Shown here in pieces: positions 50,936-58,675 of a stretch of 64,000 bases of DNA. Source of the DNA: Paracyclopina nana (Eukaryota; Arthropoda; Copepoda; Cyclopoida; Cyclopettidae); NCBI GenBank assembly GCA_019096065.1, contig JAGUCH010000007.1, positions 6,904,501 to 6,968,500 of the forward strand. The letters are read 5' to 3'. Position 1 is the stretch's first letter. Each line of letters begins with the position of its first letter. The notes under the pieces were generated by a model, which worked only from the letters and a program-made list of their open reading frames with translations, was not told where the DNA came from and did no database searches. The translations under genes were made by a program, and so were the position numbers.

Positions 50936-50974
50936 TCAGTCACCTTGAGTTGCTACGGGGATAAAGAGCTCAAA

Positions 50975-51568
50975 ATGGAGGAAATAGTCAAATTTGTTGC
51001 ACCCATGAATCACAAGTATGCTACTTTGGAAAGTAGACTCAACTCATTTGTCACCTGGCCCAAATACTTAATCCAAACCCCACTTGAGATGGCCAGGGCA
51101 GGATTTTTTTACTCTGGGGTTGGTCACATTGTTTTTTGCTATTATTGTCATCATAAATGGGAAGAATGGATCAGGATGTTTGATCCTTGGGAGGAACATA
51201 TTCTGTGGTCTCCCAATTGCCCCTATGTCCGATTGATGAAGGGAAAGTGTTATGTAGAGACTGTCACAGAGAGAGCAGAGAATGACGACGACTTTTCAAT
51301 ACTTGAATGCATAACATGCATGATTTGCTCAAAGAATCCACGAACGAAGGAGAAGGATAAAAAACCCTATTTTGCAATGAAAGAAGAAGAAGAATGTAAC
51401 ACCTCAACAATACAAAATGAGTGCAAAATATGTTACAAAAGAGAGATCAACATGATGTTTTTACCTTGTAACCATGTGGTGTCTTGCCTAGTTTGTGGAA
51501 CCTCAGTCAACAGATGCCCTATCTGTAGGATTCAGTTGACTGGCGGAGCAAGAGCTTTTTTGTCTTAA
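50975..51568 (+). CDS. BIR-RING inhibitor-of-apoptosis-like protein 1
   Basis: A 197-aa protein from the first ATG of the frame (50975); the frame is open 5' of this but without an ATG. The BIR domain (about residues 20-85) has the exact zinc spacing C-x2-C-x16-H-x6-C. A short acidic/Lys linker follows, then a C-terminal RING (about 150-187) with C-x2-C-x11-C-x-H-x3-C-x2-C-x6-C-x2-C. Single-BIR plus RING proteins act as E3 ligases and block caspases; a similar role here is inferred. It lies 223 bp upstream of a paralogue in the same orientation. AATAAA at 51603-51608 is a likely poly(A) signal. The compact single-exon form and tight spacing to element genes favour transposon cargo rather than a host gene. 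Confidence 0.88.
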   Translation: MEEIVKFVAPMNHKYATLESRLNSFVTWPKYLIQTPLEMARAGFFYSGVGHIVFCYYCHHKWEEWIRMFDPWEEHILWSPNCPYVRLMKGKCYVETVTERAENDDDFSILECITCMICSKNPRTKEKDKKPYFAMKEEEECNTSTIQNECKICYKREINMMFLPCNHVVSCLVCGTSVNRCPICRIQLTGGARAFLS

Positions 51569-51791
51569 TTCTTTTTAATGTGCTCATTAGGTTTTCTCAG
51601 AAAATAAAGTCTCAATTTCATCCCAGAACCAAAATGAGGTAAAAAAATAGAAGTGGTAGTTTTATGCACACAGGTACAAAAGTAGTGCATAACAAGTGCT
51701 TTCTCATGAACAAAAGCACAGGTCCAGTGCAATGCACTTTTTGTGTGGTCAGTCACCTCTTGATGACTGGAGGAGAGAGAGCTAAAAAAAA

Positions 51792-52331
51792 ATGGATCAT
51801 ATAATTATATTTAGAGAAACCATGAACAAAAGGTATGCTACTCTGGAAAGTAGACTCAAATCATTTGCAACTTGGCCTATTGGCTTAACCCAACGCCCTA
51901 TTAAAATGGCAAAGGCAGGATTTTTTTACTCTGGGTGTGGAGATAGTGTCTACTGCTACTATTGCCATGGTGGCATACATAGATGGTTGCCTAATGAGGA
52001 TCCTTGGGTTGAGCATACATTATGGTTCCCCACCTGCCCCTATGTCCGTTTGATGAAAGGGGATCGGTTCATAAGACAAGTATGGCTAACTGGATCAACA
52101 GCGAGCAGGATCCTCAGTGAACAGAAAAAGGATGAAGGAGATGATGAAATAGAAGAAGCTAGGAGGTCAATGTTGAAAAATGAGTGCAAAATATGCTACC
52201 ACAGAGAAATTGGCATGCTATTTTTGCCATGTCACCATGTGGTGTCATGTTTAGTTTGTGGAACCTCAGTCTACACCTGCCCTGTCTGCAGAACTCAGTT
52301 GATTGGTGCTGTAAGAGCTTTTTTGTCGTAA
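51792..52331 (+). CDS. BIR-RING inhibitor-of-apoptosis-like protein 2
   Basis: A 179-aa paralogue of the preceding gene, from ATG 51792 (an alternative ATG lies 36 nt downstream). The BIR zinc ligands C-x2-C-x16-H-x6-C and the full C-terminal RING are intact. The N-terminus (YATLESRL) and the RING (CLVCGTSV) are nearly identical to copy 1, while the linker has diverged and is shorter. Upstream DNA shares TGCACTTTT and GGTCAGTCACCT with copy 1, so the promoter was duplicated with the gene. The stop is followed at once by AATAAATAAA. The convergent C2H2 gene ends only 47 bp away, typical of compact element organisation. Confidence 0.88.
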   Translation: MDHIIIFRETMNKRYATLESRLKSFATWPIGLTQRPIKMAKAGFFYSGCGDSVYCYYCHGGIHRWLPNEDPWVEHTLWFPTCPYVRLMKGDRFIRQVWLTGSTASRILSEQKKDEGDDEIEEARRSMLKNECKICYHREIGMLFLPCHHVVSCLVCGTSVYTCPVCRTQLIGAVRAFLS

Positions 52332-52340
52332 ATAAATAAA
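52331..52340 (+). terminator. Overlapping AATAAA poly(A) signals after IAP copy 2
   Basis: AATAAATAAA begins at the last base of the stop codon and provides two overlapping poly(A) signals. Confidence 0.6.
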
Positions 52341-52378
52341 AATTTCTTACATGTATCATACAAGTTTATTCGGAAAGC

Positions 52379-52972
52379 TTAGTTCCACATTTTGTAGTCA
52401 TTGGACTCTGTTTTTCTCACTTTGTTTGTTGCATGATTATCTAATGCACGACGATCATACCAATCTGGCATAATGCGAGTCTTTGGGTCTCTGGCTGAGG
52501 CAACTTTTCGTTTCTGAGCTTCCCCAAGGGCATGAATATTTTTTAAATGCCGCTTTAGTGAATTACCACGGGTAAATTCAGAGCCACAGAGGGAGCAAGC
52601 AAAGCGTGGTGCCTCTTCTATCTCCATGGGTGGTTCTTGCATGGGGTCAATGATAGTGTTTGATTCTGGCATCATTTGCGGCTCTGGGGCAACTTCTTCA
52701 ATCGGTGGTGGTACCTCAGTCACCGGCTGCAATTGAGCTTCCCCTGATGTTGGAAGAAGCTCATCATTTTGCTGCCTCTCTGGCTCTTGCACCTCAACTG
52801 GTGGAGGAGGCTCTGACATGCTTACAGCTGCTCCCATTTCATTCAGTCGGTTCAATTCATCTTCTTCTTCCCTTCTCATTTCTTCTTGAAGTTTCCTGAT
52901 AAAGCGATTATATACTGGGAGAGTCACAAGTGCCATGCTTTGCACTGCGCTTTTGAAGTTTTTTGGTCTCAT
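52379..52972 (-). CDS. C2H2 zinc-finger protein of the Polinton
   Basis: A 197-aa protein from ATG 52972. It has a basic/hydrophobic N-terminus, an acidic coiled segment (EEEDELNRL), a long Pro/Glu-rich disordered region (about 50-120) and one classical zinc finger C-x2-C-x12-H-x4-H at about 124-147, then a basic tail. It overlaps the end of the Lys/Arg-rich gene by 65 nt in another frame and is the last gene of the minus-strand cluster. A nucleic-acid-binding role (regulation or packaging) is inferred. I do not recognise a named family. Confidence 0.75.
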   Translation of the reverse strand: MRPKNFKSAVQSMALVTLPVYNRFIRKLQEEMRREEEDELNRLNEMGAAVSMSEPPPPVEVQEPERQQNDELLPTSGEAQLQPVTEVPPPIEEVAPEPQMMPESNTIIDPMQEPPMEIEEAPRFACSLCGSEFTRGNSLKRHLKNIHALGEAQKRKVASARDPKTRIMPDWYDRRALDNHATNKVRKTESNDYKMWN

Positions 52973-53318
52973 GGCACAGCAAGCTAAGATGAGGCAGGCT
53001 AGTCTTGATGATGGTAGTTAATTCTTTTTCTTTTTTCAGCAGTCGTTGTCGTTTACTCTTCAAAGGTTTGTTTTTATTCATTAAAAAGTCAAAATCTTGC
53101 TTGTTGTCTAGGTAGAATTTTTTCAGTTTGCTCTTTTTCCCACCTGGCATTGGCATACGTGAATAGTTGATATTGTAGATAACCTCACAAATTTTATCTA
53201 CTGATGCATCATCAATCCTTTTTAATATTTCACCCCTGTCCTGGGGCTTGGCGTTGCAAACAGCCTGCAGAAAGCCCAGTGCACACTTTTCAGGTGTAAG
53301 AGACTTCATGACTCTCAT
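52908..53318 (-). CDS. Lys/Arg-rich small protein typical of Polinton-like elements
   Basis: A 136-aa protein from ATG 53318. The N-terminal half is helical with an ICEVIYNINYSRMPM segment; the rest is very basic (KSKLKKF, KSKRQRLLKK). This pattern, a helical part with an ICE-x-x-YN-like motif before a basic tail, recurs in Polinton-related elements as I remember them, without a settled function. DNA or core binding is a reasonable guess. It starts 21 bp after the ATPase stop and overlaps the C2H2 gene. Confidence 0.65.
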   Translation of the reverse strand: MRVMKSLTPEKCALGFLQAVCNAKPQDRGEILKRIDDASVDKICEVIYNINYSRMPMPGGKKSKLKKFYLDNKQDFDFLMNKNKPLKSKRQRLLKKEKELTTIIKTSLPHLSLLCHETKKLQKRSAKHGTCDSPSI

Positions 53319-53339
53319 GCAACTACAAGGCCCATCTTC

Positions 53340-54010
53340 TTAGGTGCATGATGCTGGGAGGAATGTGATCATTGGGCTTTCTTCATCAAATATTCGGGAT
53401 CGTAAACGCACCACGTCCGATTGCCACACAGTAAAATCAATAAGTAGATAGCCATAGGGAAGTCGAGTTGCTTTTTGGAATGTTTCCACAAAGAATGAGG
53501 GGGAATAAGCTCCAATTTGAGAGGCAAGGGTTGTGACTTGGCGAGCATCTCTGGGATTTCTAAAGAGCACCAAGTACTGTGAGTTCAGTGAAATGGTACG
53601 CATAGCTCTAGATTTATAAAAAAGGGATTGCGAAACTAGAATGACTGACACCCTTTGATGGTGCACAGTTTGTGCAAAGAGCAACTCTAGACCATTTCCA
53701 TCTAAGGCAGCCAATGAGTCATCTAATATGAATAGTGACCCACTAGGATCTTCATCCAGATAGCTCCTGGCAAGGTCTTTCAGCTCACTTTGATGGGAAT
53801 GCCTCGAATGGTGCGTGAGACAAGACCTTGTTTTAGCATCAAATCATACTTTGGTTGGGATTCTTGGTAAAACAGGACAACATTTTTGGGCGGATCTTTG
53901 ACAAGCTTGTTCAAGTGCTGAAGGAATCGCATGCAGAAAGTAGTTTTGCCAGTTTGAGAACTGCCAACTACCAGCATTGAAAAGGGGTGATGTAGTGAAA
54001 CGTCAAACAT
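53340..54010 (-). pseudogene. FtsK/HerA-type packaging ATPase with a single frameshift
   Basis: The gene starts at ATG 54010, only 11 bp after the capsid gene. The first part (54010-53780) carries Walker A (VGSSQTGKT, about residues 15-23). The frame then breaks near 53785-53795; a stop follows, and the continuing frame (open to 53340) carries Walker B (SLFILDDS, about 53717-53740) and the Q-rich sensor region (VILVSQS). The total length of about 223 aa is normal for Polinton ATPases, which pump DNA into capsids. The break equals loss of one base. No classical slippery heptamer is visible, so mutation or sequence error is more likely than programmed shifting. Confidence 0.8.
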
Positions 54011-54021
54011 TATTTTTTATT

Positions 54022-55326
54022 TTAAGGAGCATGAAAGGTGACTCTTCGCTCTGCATCAACTGAGAAACCTGATTCATAGACTGCATACACAAACATGACG
54101 AGTGATTTGTCTAAGGCATTTTTGAACACAACTCCGATGTCTAAAGATCCTTGTTGGGGTTGAATGGGGGCTGATGTGCCACAGCCCAGGACATCAAGGC
54201 AATAAAAATTGTTCCCACTTTTGAAGCTTTCATAGCTGATAGGAATGCGTTCTGGGTGATCACCAAGACCAAGGGTCCTGATGAAATGTGTGTACCAATG
54301 CAGGTATTTGTTCTTTTCATAATCTAATTTTTGATTCACAGGTTGCACAATTTCGCCGTGTTTTCTAAAGTACAAATCAGTGATCCCGTGATTTGCAAAG
54401 ATGTAGGGGTTTCTCAATGTTCCACTTAAGTTATTGGAGTCTACAAACCCAACAATGATTAACCTTGGCAAATCACCTACCACCACCGATTGAAAGGTGG
54501 TTGAAGTAATGGCAGCTGGAACAGTGATGGTGTTAACTTTGACTAATGGGTGGTAGTAGAAAGCTGGGCTCTTCAATAGTCGCTGTTGATGCTTTTCTAC
54601 CAATTTAGGGTGCAGAGTGATAAATTTGACAGCTAACTTCAGTTTTGTCAGCTTGACTTCAAAGGTGTGGGTTGTAGATGCAGTGCTTGAGATGATGGAA
54701 AAGTCATCACTGTTGCGATGAAAGGCAAACTTGAGTGAAACACCATTAAGCAAATATTTGTTAGTTCTCAAGCAGTCCAAATGAATAAAAGTTTCAAAAT
54801 CAACTTCATTGGAGTGCTTCACCATTTCAGCTCGCTCATTGTAGCCAACATTGCCTCCGCTCTTGTGGTTAGTGCCTTCCTTGCCGGCAGTGTCTGCAGC
54901 CCAGCAACATGAATGCTTTAAAAAGCTGCTTTTGTAGCCGTTGTCGAAGCTCAGCAAAGCTTCAATGTATGCCTTTTGCATATAGGAGAATGACCCATTG
55001 TCTGTCACAGGAACACCGTTCAGTTCCAGTGTCACAAGTCGCCAAAAGGAGGATGGACAATAATTGACAACACTCACATCATCTGTATCTCCCAATAGCT
55101 CCTCTGCTCCACTATCAAGCTTCTTTTTTTGAATTTTAAAAGTCCCAATTAATCGTGTAGCAGACAAATCAATGTAGTCAGCATTGGGTGGTATGACAAA
55201 CTCTTGCACTGAGCTATCTTTTAGAGGATTGTGGGTATCATAATAAACAATGCGTCCATTTAGCAATCCTGCATCTTTGTGATAGGTATCAAAAATGCTT
55301 GATTGTTGATGCCTAAATTCATCCAT
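54022..55326 (-). CDS. Polinton capsid protein (major capsid candidate, F54H12.2-like)
   Basis: A 434-aa protein from ATG 55326. The N-terminal VQEFVIPPNADYIDLSATRL, the central SFSYMQKAYIEALLSF and the later RTNKYLLNGVSLKFAF fit a family found in Polinton-related elements and often labelled F54H12.2-like. A jelly-roll capsid fold is assumed for this family; I did not verify it. The gene is full length with no internal break and heads the minus-strand cluster (capsid, ATPase, basic protein, C2H2). It shares a 99-bp divergent promoter with the TBP-like gene. Whether it is the major or a minor capsid protein needs a structure prediction. Confidence 0.7.
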   Translation of the reverse strand: MDEFRHQQSSIFDTYHKDAGLLNGRIVYYDTHNPLKDSSVQEFVIPPNADYIDLSATRLIGTFKIQKKKLDSGAEELLGDTDDVSVVNYCPSSFWRLVTLELNGVPVTDNGSFSYMQKAYIEALLSFDNGYKSSFLKHSCCWAADTAGKEGTNHKSGGNVGYNERAEMVKHSNEVDFETFIHLDCLRTNKYLLNGVSLKFAFHRNSDDFSIISSTASTTHTFEVKLTKLKLAVKFITLHPKLVEKHQQRLLKSPAFYYHPLVKVNTITVPAAITSTTFQSVVVGDLPRLIIVGFVDSNNLSGTLRNPYIFANHGITDLYFRKHGEIVQPVNQKLDYEKNKYLHWYTHFIRTLGLGDHPERIPISYESFKSGNNFYCLDVLGCGTSAPIQPQQGSLDIGVVFKNALDKSLVMFVYAVYESGFSVDAERRVTFHAP

Positions 55327-55425
55327 TGCGTGTCAAGATACGTTTCCGATGCGTTAAAAACGTTGTTTCTTTGTAATTGAAATAGTGATCAAAAAAGGGC
55401 TGAGAACAAAAAAGAGCTTAGTTCA
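55327..55425. promoter_or_regulatory. 99-bp divergent promoter between capsid and TBP-like genes
   Basis: Only 99 bp separate the ATGs of two opposite transcription units. The interval holds CGATGCGTTAAAAACG, several A/T-rich runs and, on the capsid side, TTCTCAG (minus strand, 55400-55406) 73 bp upstream of the ATG. Structural and transcription-factor genes are thus probably co-regulated. Confidence 0.6.
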
Positions 55426-55998
55426 ATGTTGGGTGTGCAGGAAGCAACAACGCTCAATCCTAGCCTTCCAACTGTTGTTGTTCGAAACGTTAAACTGAGT
55501 GCAAAAGTCAATCCCCGCTCTCTCTCAGATATAGAAGGTCGGTGTGTTAGTGAGAAAATCAGGTGCAAAAGTTTCCACAATTTCTTGCAGTGTTATTGCT
55601 CAAACTCGTTGCGTATAAGTTTCTTTAGGTCTGGTGGTCAACGGAGCCAGCACTGCAACATTACTGGGTGCTCCACTGTCCATCAAGTTTTGGAAGCAAC
55701 GAAACTTATAGAGCGCTTAGCCCAATCTCCAATTGTGTCCCTGAAAGTTGACAACGTAACAACGGATTGTCAACTGGAGCAACAACTGCACCTTGAGCAC
55801 CTTGAAAACTTTGAAACTAGGCTTAATTCTGAGCTATTCTCAGGCCTGTATATTAAGGTGAATACCCCTTTTGGTGAAGTACTTGCAGTTTCATACGAAA
55901 GTGGTAAAACAATTTTTTTGAAAAGTTTGTCCGCTCAGGCTTGCCAATGGACAAGGAAAGCCTTGAGTGCCACTGCCTTGACTATGAAGACTCGCTAG
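55426..55998 (+). CDS. TATA-binding-protein (TBP)-like protein
   Basis: A 190-aa protein from ATG 55426, covering two direct repeats as in the saddle-shaped TBP core. Repeat 1 (about 15-100) ends RISFFRSGGQ...NITG then a helix LEATKLIERL, matching the TBP pattern of a strand, S-G-K/G, TGA and a long helix. Repeat 2 (about 103-175) has LKVDNVTTDC, a helix, NSELFSGLYIK and AVSYESGKTIFLKS, matching the TBP order NMVGSCDV...ELFPGL...FVSGKVVLTGA. Aromatics occur at positions comparable to the DNA-intercalating Phe pairs, with Tyr replacing one. It overlaps the TFIIB-like gene by 52 nt. It probably binds promoter DNA with that partner. It is very divergent from host TBP; acquisition from a host or large DNA virus is possible. 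Confidence 0.75.
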   Translation: MLGVQEATTLNPSLPTVVVRNVKLSAKVNPRSLSDIEGRCVSEKIRCKSFHNFLQCYCSNSLRISFFRSGGQRSQHCNITGCSTVHQVLEATKLIERLAQSPIVSLKVDNVTTDCQLEQQLHLEHLENFETRLNSELFSGLYIKVNTPFGEVLAVSYESGKTIFLKSLSAQACQWTRKALSATALTMKTR

Positions 55999-56693
55999 GA
56001 CAATTTACATTCTGCCCTAGATGTCTTAGCAAAAAAATGGCTCCCGAAGAGGATGAAATGATCCAGCTTCTCGAGAGAATTCACATGCCATTAGTGCTTG
56101 TAGAGCGGTTCAAAAGCTTGGTGAAAGCTAAGTTGGGGCTGGCACAACGTTCACTCATCAATGCAGTGTGCCTCTATGAGTTGTGCAAGGAAGAGAGTGT
56201 TCCACGCACACTTAAGGAGATAAGTTCGGTCTGTGGATTGACGATCAAGCGACTAACACAAGGGCTAAAAGTAACGTTTCCCGAATCAAAGCCTTTTCAT
56301 CCTGCCCTGCTGGCCTCTCGGTTTGGAACCCTTTGCGGATTAGATAGGCGGCAAGCTTTGTGCCTAGAAAATCTAATTTACGCTGAGCATCCACCTGGGC
56401 ATTCATCACATTCACCATCAACCTGGGTAGCTGCTTACATACTTGTGTATGCCCAAAAAAGTGCCTTAGACATTTGCCCTGAGGTGGTAGCAAGAACGTG
56501 CGGGATTTCAAGGGAAGCAATATCCAGGTTTTCGCAAAAGCATGATTTGGACATTTCAGCCCTGTGCAAGCGCAAGCGAAGAAGAGAAAGAATCACCCCT
56601 CCAACCTCAGGCACCAAAAGAGCCTCAAAAACCAAAAAGGGAAAAGAGAAAACGAATGAGCGAAGATCCCATCATTCATCATGCCGAGGCTAA
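55947..56693 (+). CDS. TFIIB-like transcription initiation factor
   Basis: A 248-aa protein; ATG 55947 is the first in frame. The N-terminal zinc-ribbon remnant has CHC at 8-10 and CPRC at 23-26. Cyclin-like repeat 1 (about 35-110) contains LINAVCLYELCKEESVPRTL followed by KEISSVCGLTIKRL, very like the TFIIB pattern of an A-x-CLY-x-AC helix, then PRT-x-KEI. Repeat 2 (about 120-200) has STWVAAYILVYAQKS and VARTCGISREAISR, a helix-turn-helix-like end. A strongly basic tail (205-248) follows. TFIIB bridges TBP-DNA and RNA polymerase II, so with the overlapping TBP-like gene this looks like a two-component initiation module. It overlaps the integrase by 13 nt. The zinc ribbon is unusually short. 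Confidence 0.75.
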   Translation: MDKESLECHCLDYEDSLGQFTFCPRCLSKKMAPEEDEMIQLLERIHMPLVLVERFKSLVKAKLGLAQRSLINAVCLYELCKEESVPRTLKEISSVCGLTIKRLTQGLKVTFPESKPFHPALLASRFGTLCGLDRRQALCLENLIYAEHPPGHSSHSPSTWVAAYILVYAQKSALDICPEVVARTCGISREAISRFSQKHDLDISALCKRKRRRERITPPTSGTKRASKTKKGKEKTNERRSHHSSCRG

Positions 56694-57760
56694 AAAGAGC
56701 CGTCAAACTGCTTAGAGATAAATATACGATCCCTGGACATCCAATTGCTTTTGCGGGCGTTGAAAAGATTCATCAGTTCTTCAAGGGGCAGCTGTCCCGT
56801 GAAGAAATTGAAGAGTACTTGAAATCTGTAGATGTCTTCACAGTCCATCGTCAGCCCAAGCCTAGTAAAATCTACAACCCTATTTATGTATACCACAAAC
56901 GCGACCAAATTCAAGCGGACTTGTGCTCATTTTTTCAGCAAGAGAAGTACAATCAGGGGTTCAAGTATCAATTAGTGATCATTGATTCTTTCACCAGATT
57001 CGCTTGGGTGGTACCATTAAAGAACAAACGTGGACCAACTGTGCTAGCCGCCTTCTCCAAGGTGTTTGACGAAGAAATTCACCAGGCTAGGAAACTGATA
57101 GTTGATGCGGGAACCGAGTTCCTCAATAGGCCATTTAGGTCGTGGCTTGATTCCAAAGGCATCAAGCTTCATGTCCCAAGAACCCTAGGGAAGGCTAGCT
57201 TTGCTGAAGCCTTCATCAAAACTCTAAAATCGCTCATTTCAAGATACTGCACTGAATACAGCACCAGCTCCTTTGTTGAGGTGCTCCCAAAACTTGTGAA
57301 AAGTTACAACTTTCGGGTACATCGGGCCATAGGAACAAGCCCTGTAAAAGCGGAACGTGATCACAAAGAGCAGCTGCGAATCCGTGAGGCAAATTTGTTG
57401 CGCTATGCATCGATAACAAAGCGCAAGCCTAAGTATGAAGTGGGACAGCTTGTCAGGATCTCAAGGGACCTTGGCAAATTTGGTCGATCCTTCAATGCCC
57501 ACTTTACCAACGAACTTTTTATTGTGAAGGAAATCGCCGACACAATGCCTATTCCCTTGTACACTCTCACTGACTTAAAGGGCCAGGACACATTGGAGGG
57601 GAGGTTTCGCAATGAAGAGCTCACTGGGGTCAAGCTTTCACTTCAATTGCATGTGGGCAAAATCCTAAGCAAAGAAGGTGACTATTGGACCATCAACTTT
57701 CAAGGGGCTCCACCATCATTAAGAGTAAAGTTGCATCGTAAAAATTTCAAGAAACAATAA
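56681..57760 (+). CDS. Polinton retrovirus-like integrase (DDE)
   Basis: A 359-aa protein from ATG 56681. It begins with a basic N-terminal zone, then a core with catalytic-type residues D79 (QADLC), D142 (VDAGTEF) and E176 (in KASFAEAFIKTLK, equivalent to the V-E-R motif of other integrases, but with Ala after the Glu). Spacing D142-x33-E176 is slightly under the classic 35. The C-terminal part (about 245-350) contains YEVGQLVRIS, an SH3-like DNA-binding segment, and a basic end. Integrases of this type insert Polintons and make 6-bp target duplications. The frame is intact, starts inside the TFIIB-like gene and ends 4 bp before the next gene. Confidence 0.88.
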   Translation: MPRLKRAVKLLRDKYTIPGHPIAFAGVEKIHQFFKGQLSREEIEEYLKSVDVFTVHRQPKPSKIYNPIYVYHKRDQIQADLCSFFQQEKYNQGFKYQLVIIDSFTRFAWVVPLKNKRGPTVLAAFSKVFDEEIHQARKLIVDAGTEFLNRPFRSWLDSKGIKLHVPRTLGKASFAEAFIKTLKSLISRYCTEYSTSSFVEVLPKLVKSYNFRVHRAIGTSPVKAERDHKEQLRIREANLLRYASITKRKPKYEVGQLVRISRDLGKFGRSFNAHFTNELFIVKEIADTMPIPLYTLTDLKGQDTLEGRFRNEELTGVKLSLQLHVGKILSKEGDYWTINFQGAPPSLRVKLHRKNFKKQ

Positions 57761-57764
57761 AAAG

Positions 57765-58675
57765 ATGCTTCTCCACTTAACTTCTAAACCGGAAACACCT
57801 CATTTAGCTAGCGTGAAGTTGCCCAAGAGCGGGGGCCTAGAATGTGGGGTGCTTTCAGTTTGCTTTTCATCTAGTTTCATCAACGAATCTATGCCTATCA
57901 ATCCTGATCTGCCGGCCATGGCACTACTTGATACTGGCTTGGATGTTTCAAAAGAGTCATTGCTCAATTCAGCCGGTATTTATCTGCAACATGTACCCCT
58001 GTCCTTGTTTCACTTAACATTTTACTCTCAAAAGAGCACACTAATCAAACACACCTAAAAGTAACTTATGATCCTGCCAGAGATGCTGTCTACCTGCTCT
58101 ATCCCACTCTGCAAATCCCTTTCCCATACTTGTGGGTGCATGAAGGTTTGTTCAAGTTCTTGTGGAGAAATACAGAGCCAAGCCAGGTTGCATCATTCAA
58201 CGGAAAGCACCAAGTTGATGGTGAAACATACTTCTCATTGAGCATTCGTCACTGGAAGGTCAAGTCTCAACACTATGTTTTCTTGTCAAGTAATGGTAAC
58301 CTTTCAGATTCACTGCCGACACTGTACAAGCCTATTGTGCACCTGACCTGTCCCCAACTTTTGCACCCACCATTTGTTGGGCCACCCATCATTGCATCCA
58401 TGGAAGTTGCATCGCCTCAGCAACATGTGTATGTTGAAAAGCAATTTAAAAATGCCCACGTTTTTGCTCTTTCCAAAGATTTCGAATCTGAGTTTGTTAT
58501 TCAGTTATCTGACTCTGAAGGAAACCCACTGAGACTTCTACCAAACACAAAGCCTACAATTATCAGACTGTTAGCAAGACCGATGGGAGAAAAGAGAGAA
58601 CACACATTCTTTGCCACTGCAACATCAAGAGGAGGCAAGAAGAATTGCCTCTCTCTCTCTTTGGATCTCAATTGA
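57765..58675 (+). pseudogene. Polinton structural protein gene 1, frameshifted
   Basis: It begins with ATG 57765 directly after the integrase. Frame 1 runs to 58058, then the apparent continuation is in another frame, open from 57932 to 58675. The break therefore lies between 57932 and 58058. The second part has DPARDAVYLLYP, LLHPPFVGPP and a C-terminal EFVIQLSDSEGNPL...TKPTIIRLLARP segment, which looks like the last strands of a jelly-roll capsid-type protein. That reading is from pattern memory only. Combined length is about 300 aa. It may be a minor capsid protein. The 3' end probably lies near the ATG of the next gene at 58583. Confidence 0.5.

Noticed and set aside
50945-50974. TTG start ten codons upstream of the first IAP gene
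   Set aside because: The first ATG at 50975 is the normal eukaryotic start; the extension has no support.
55426-56693. Host TBP and TFIIB genes by chance next to the element
   Set aside because: Both are intronless, overlap each other and the integrase, and are far more diverged than host orthologues would be.
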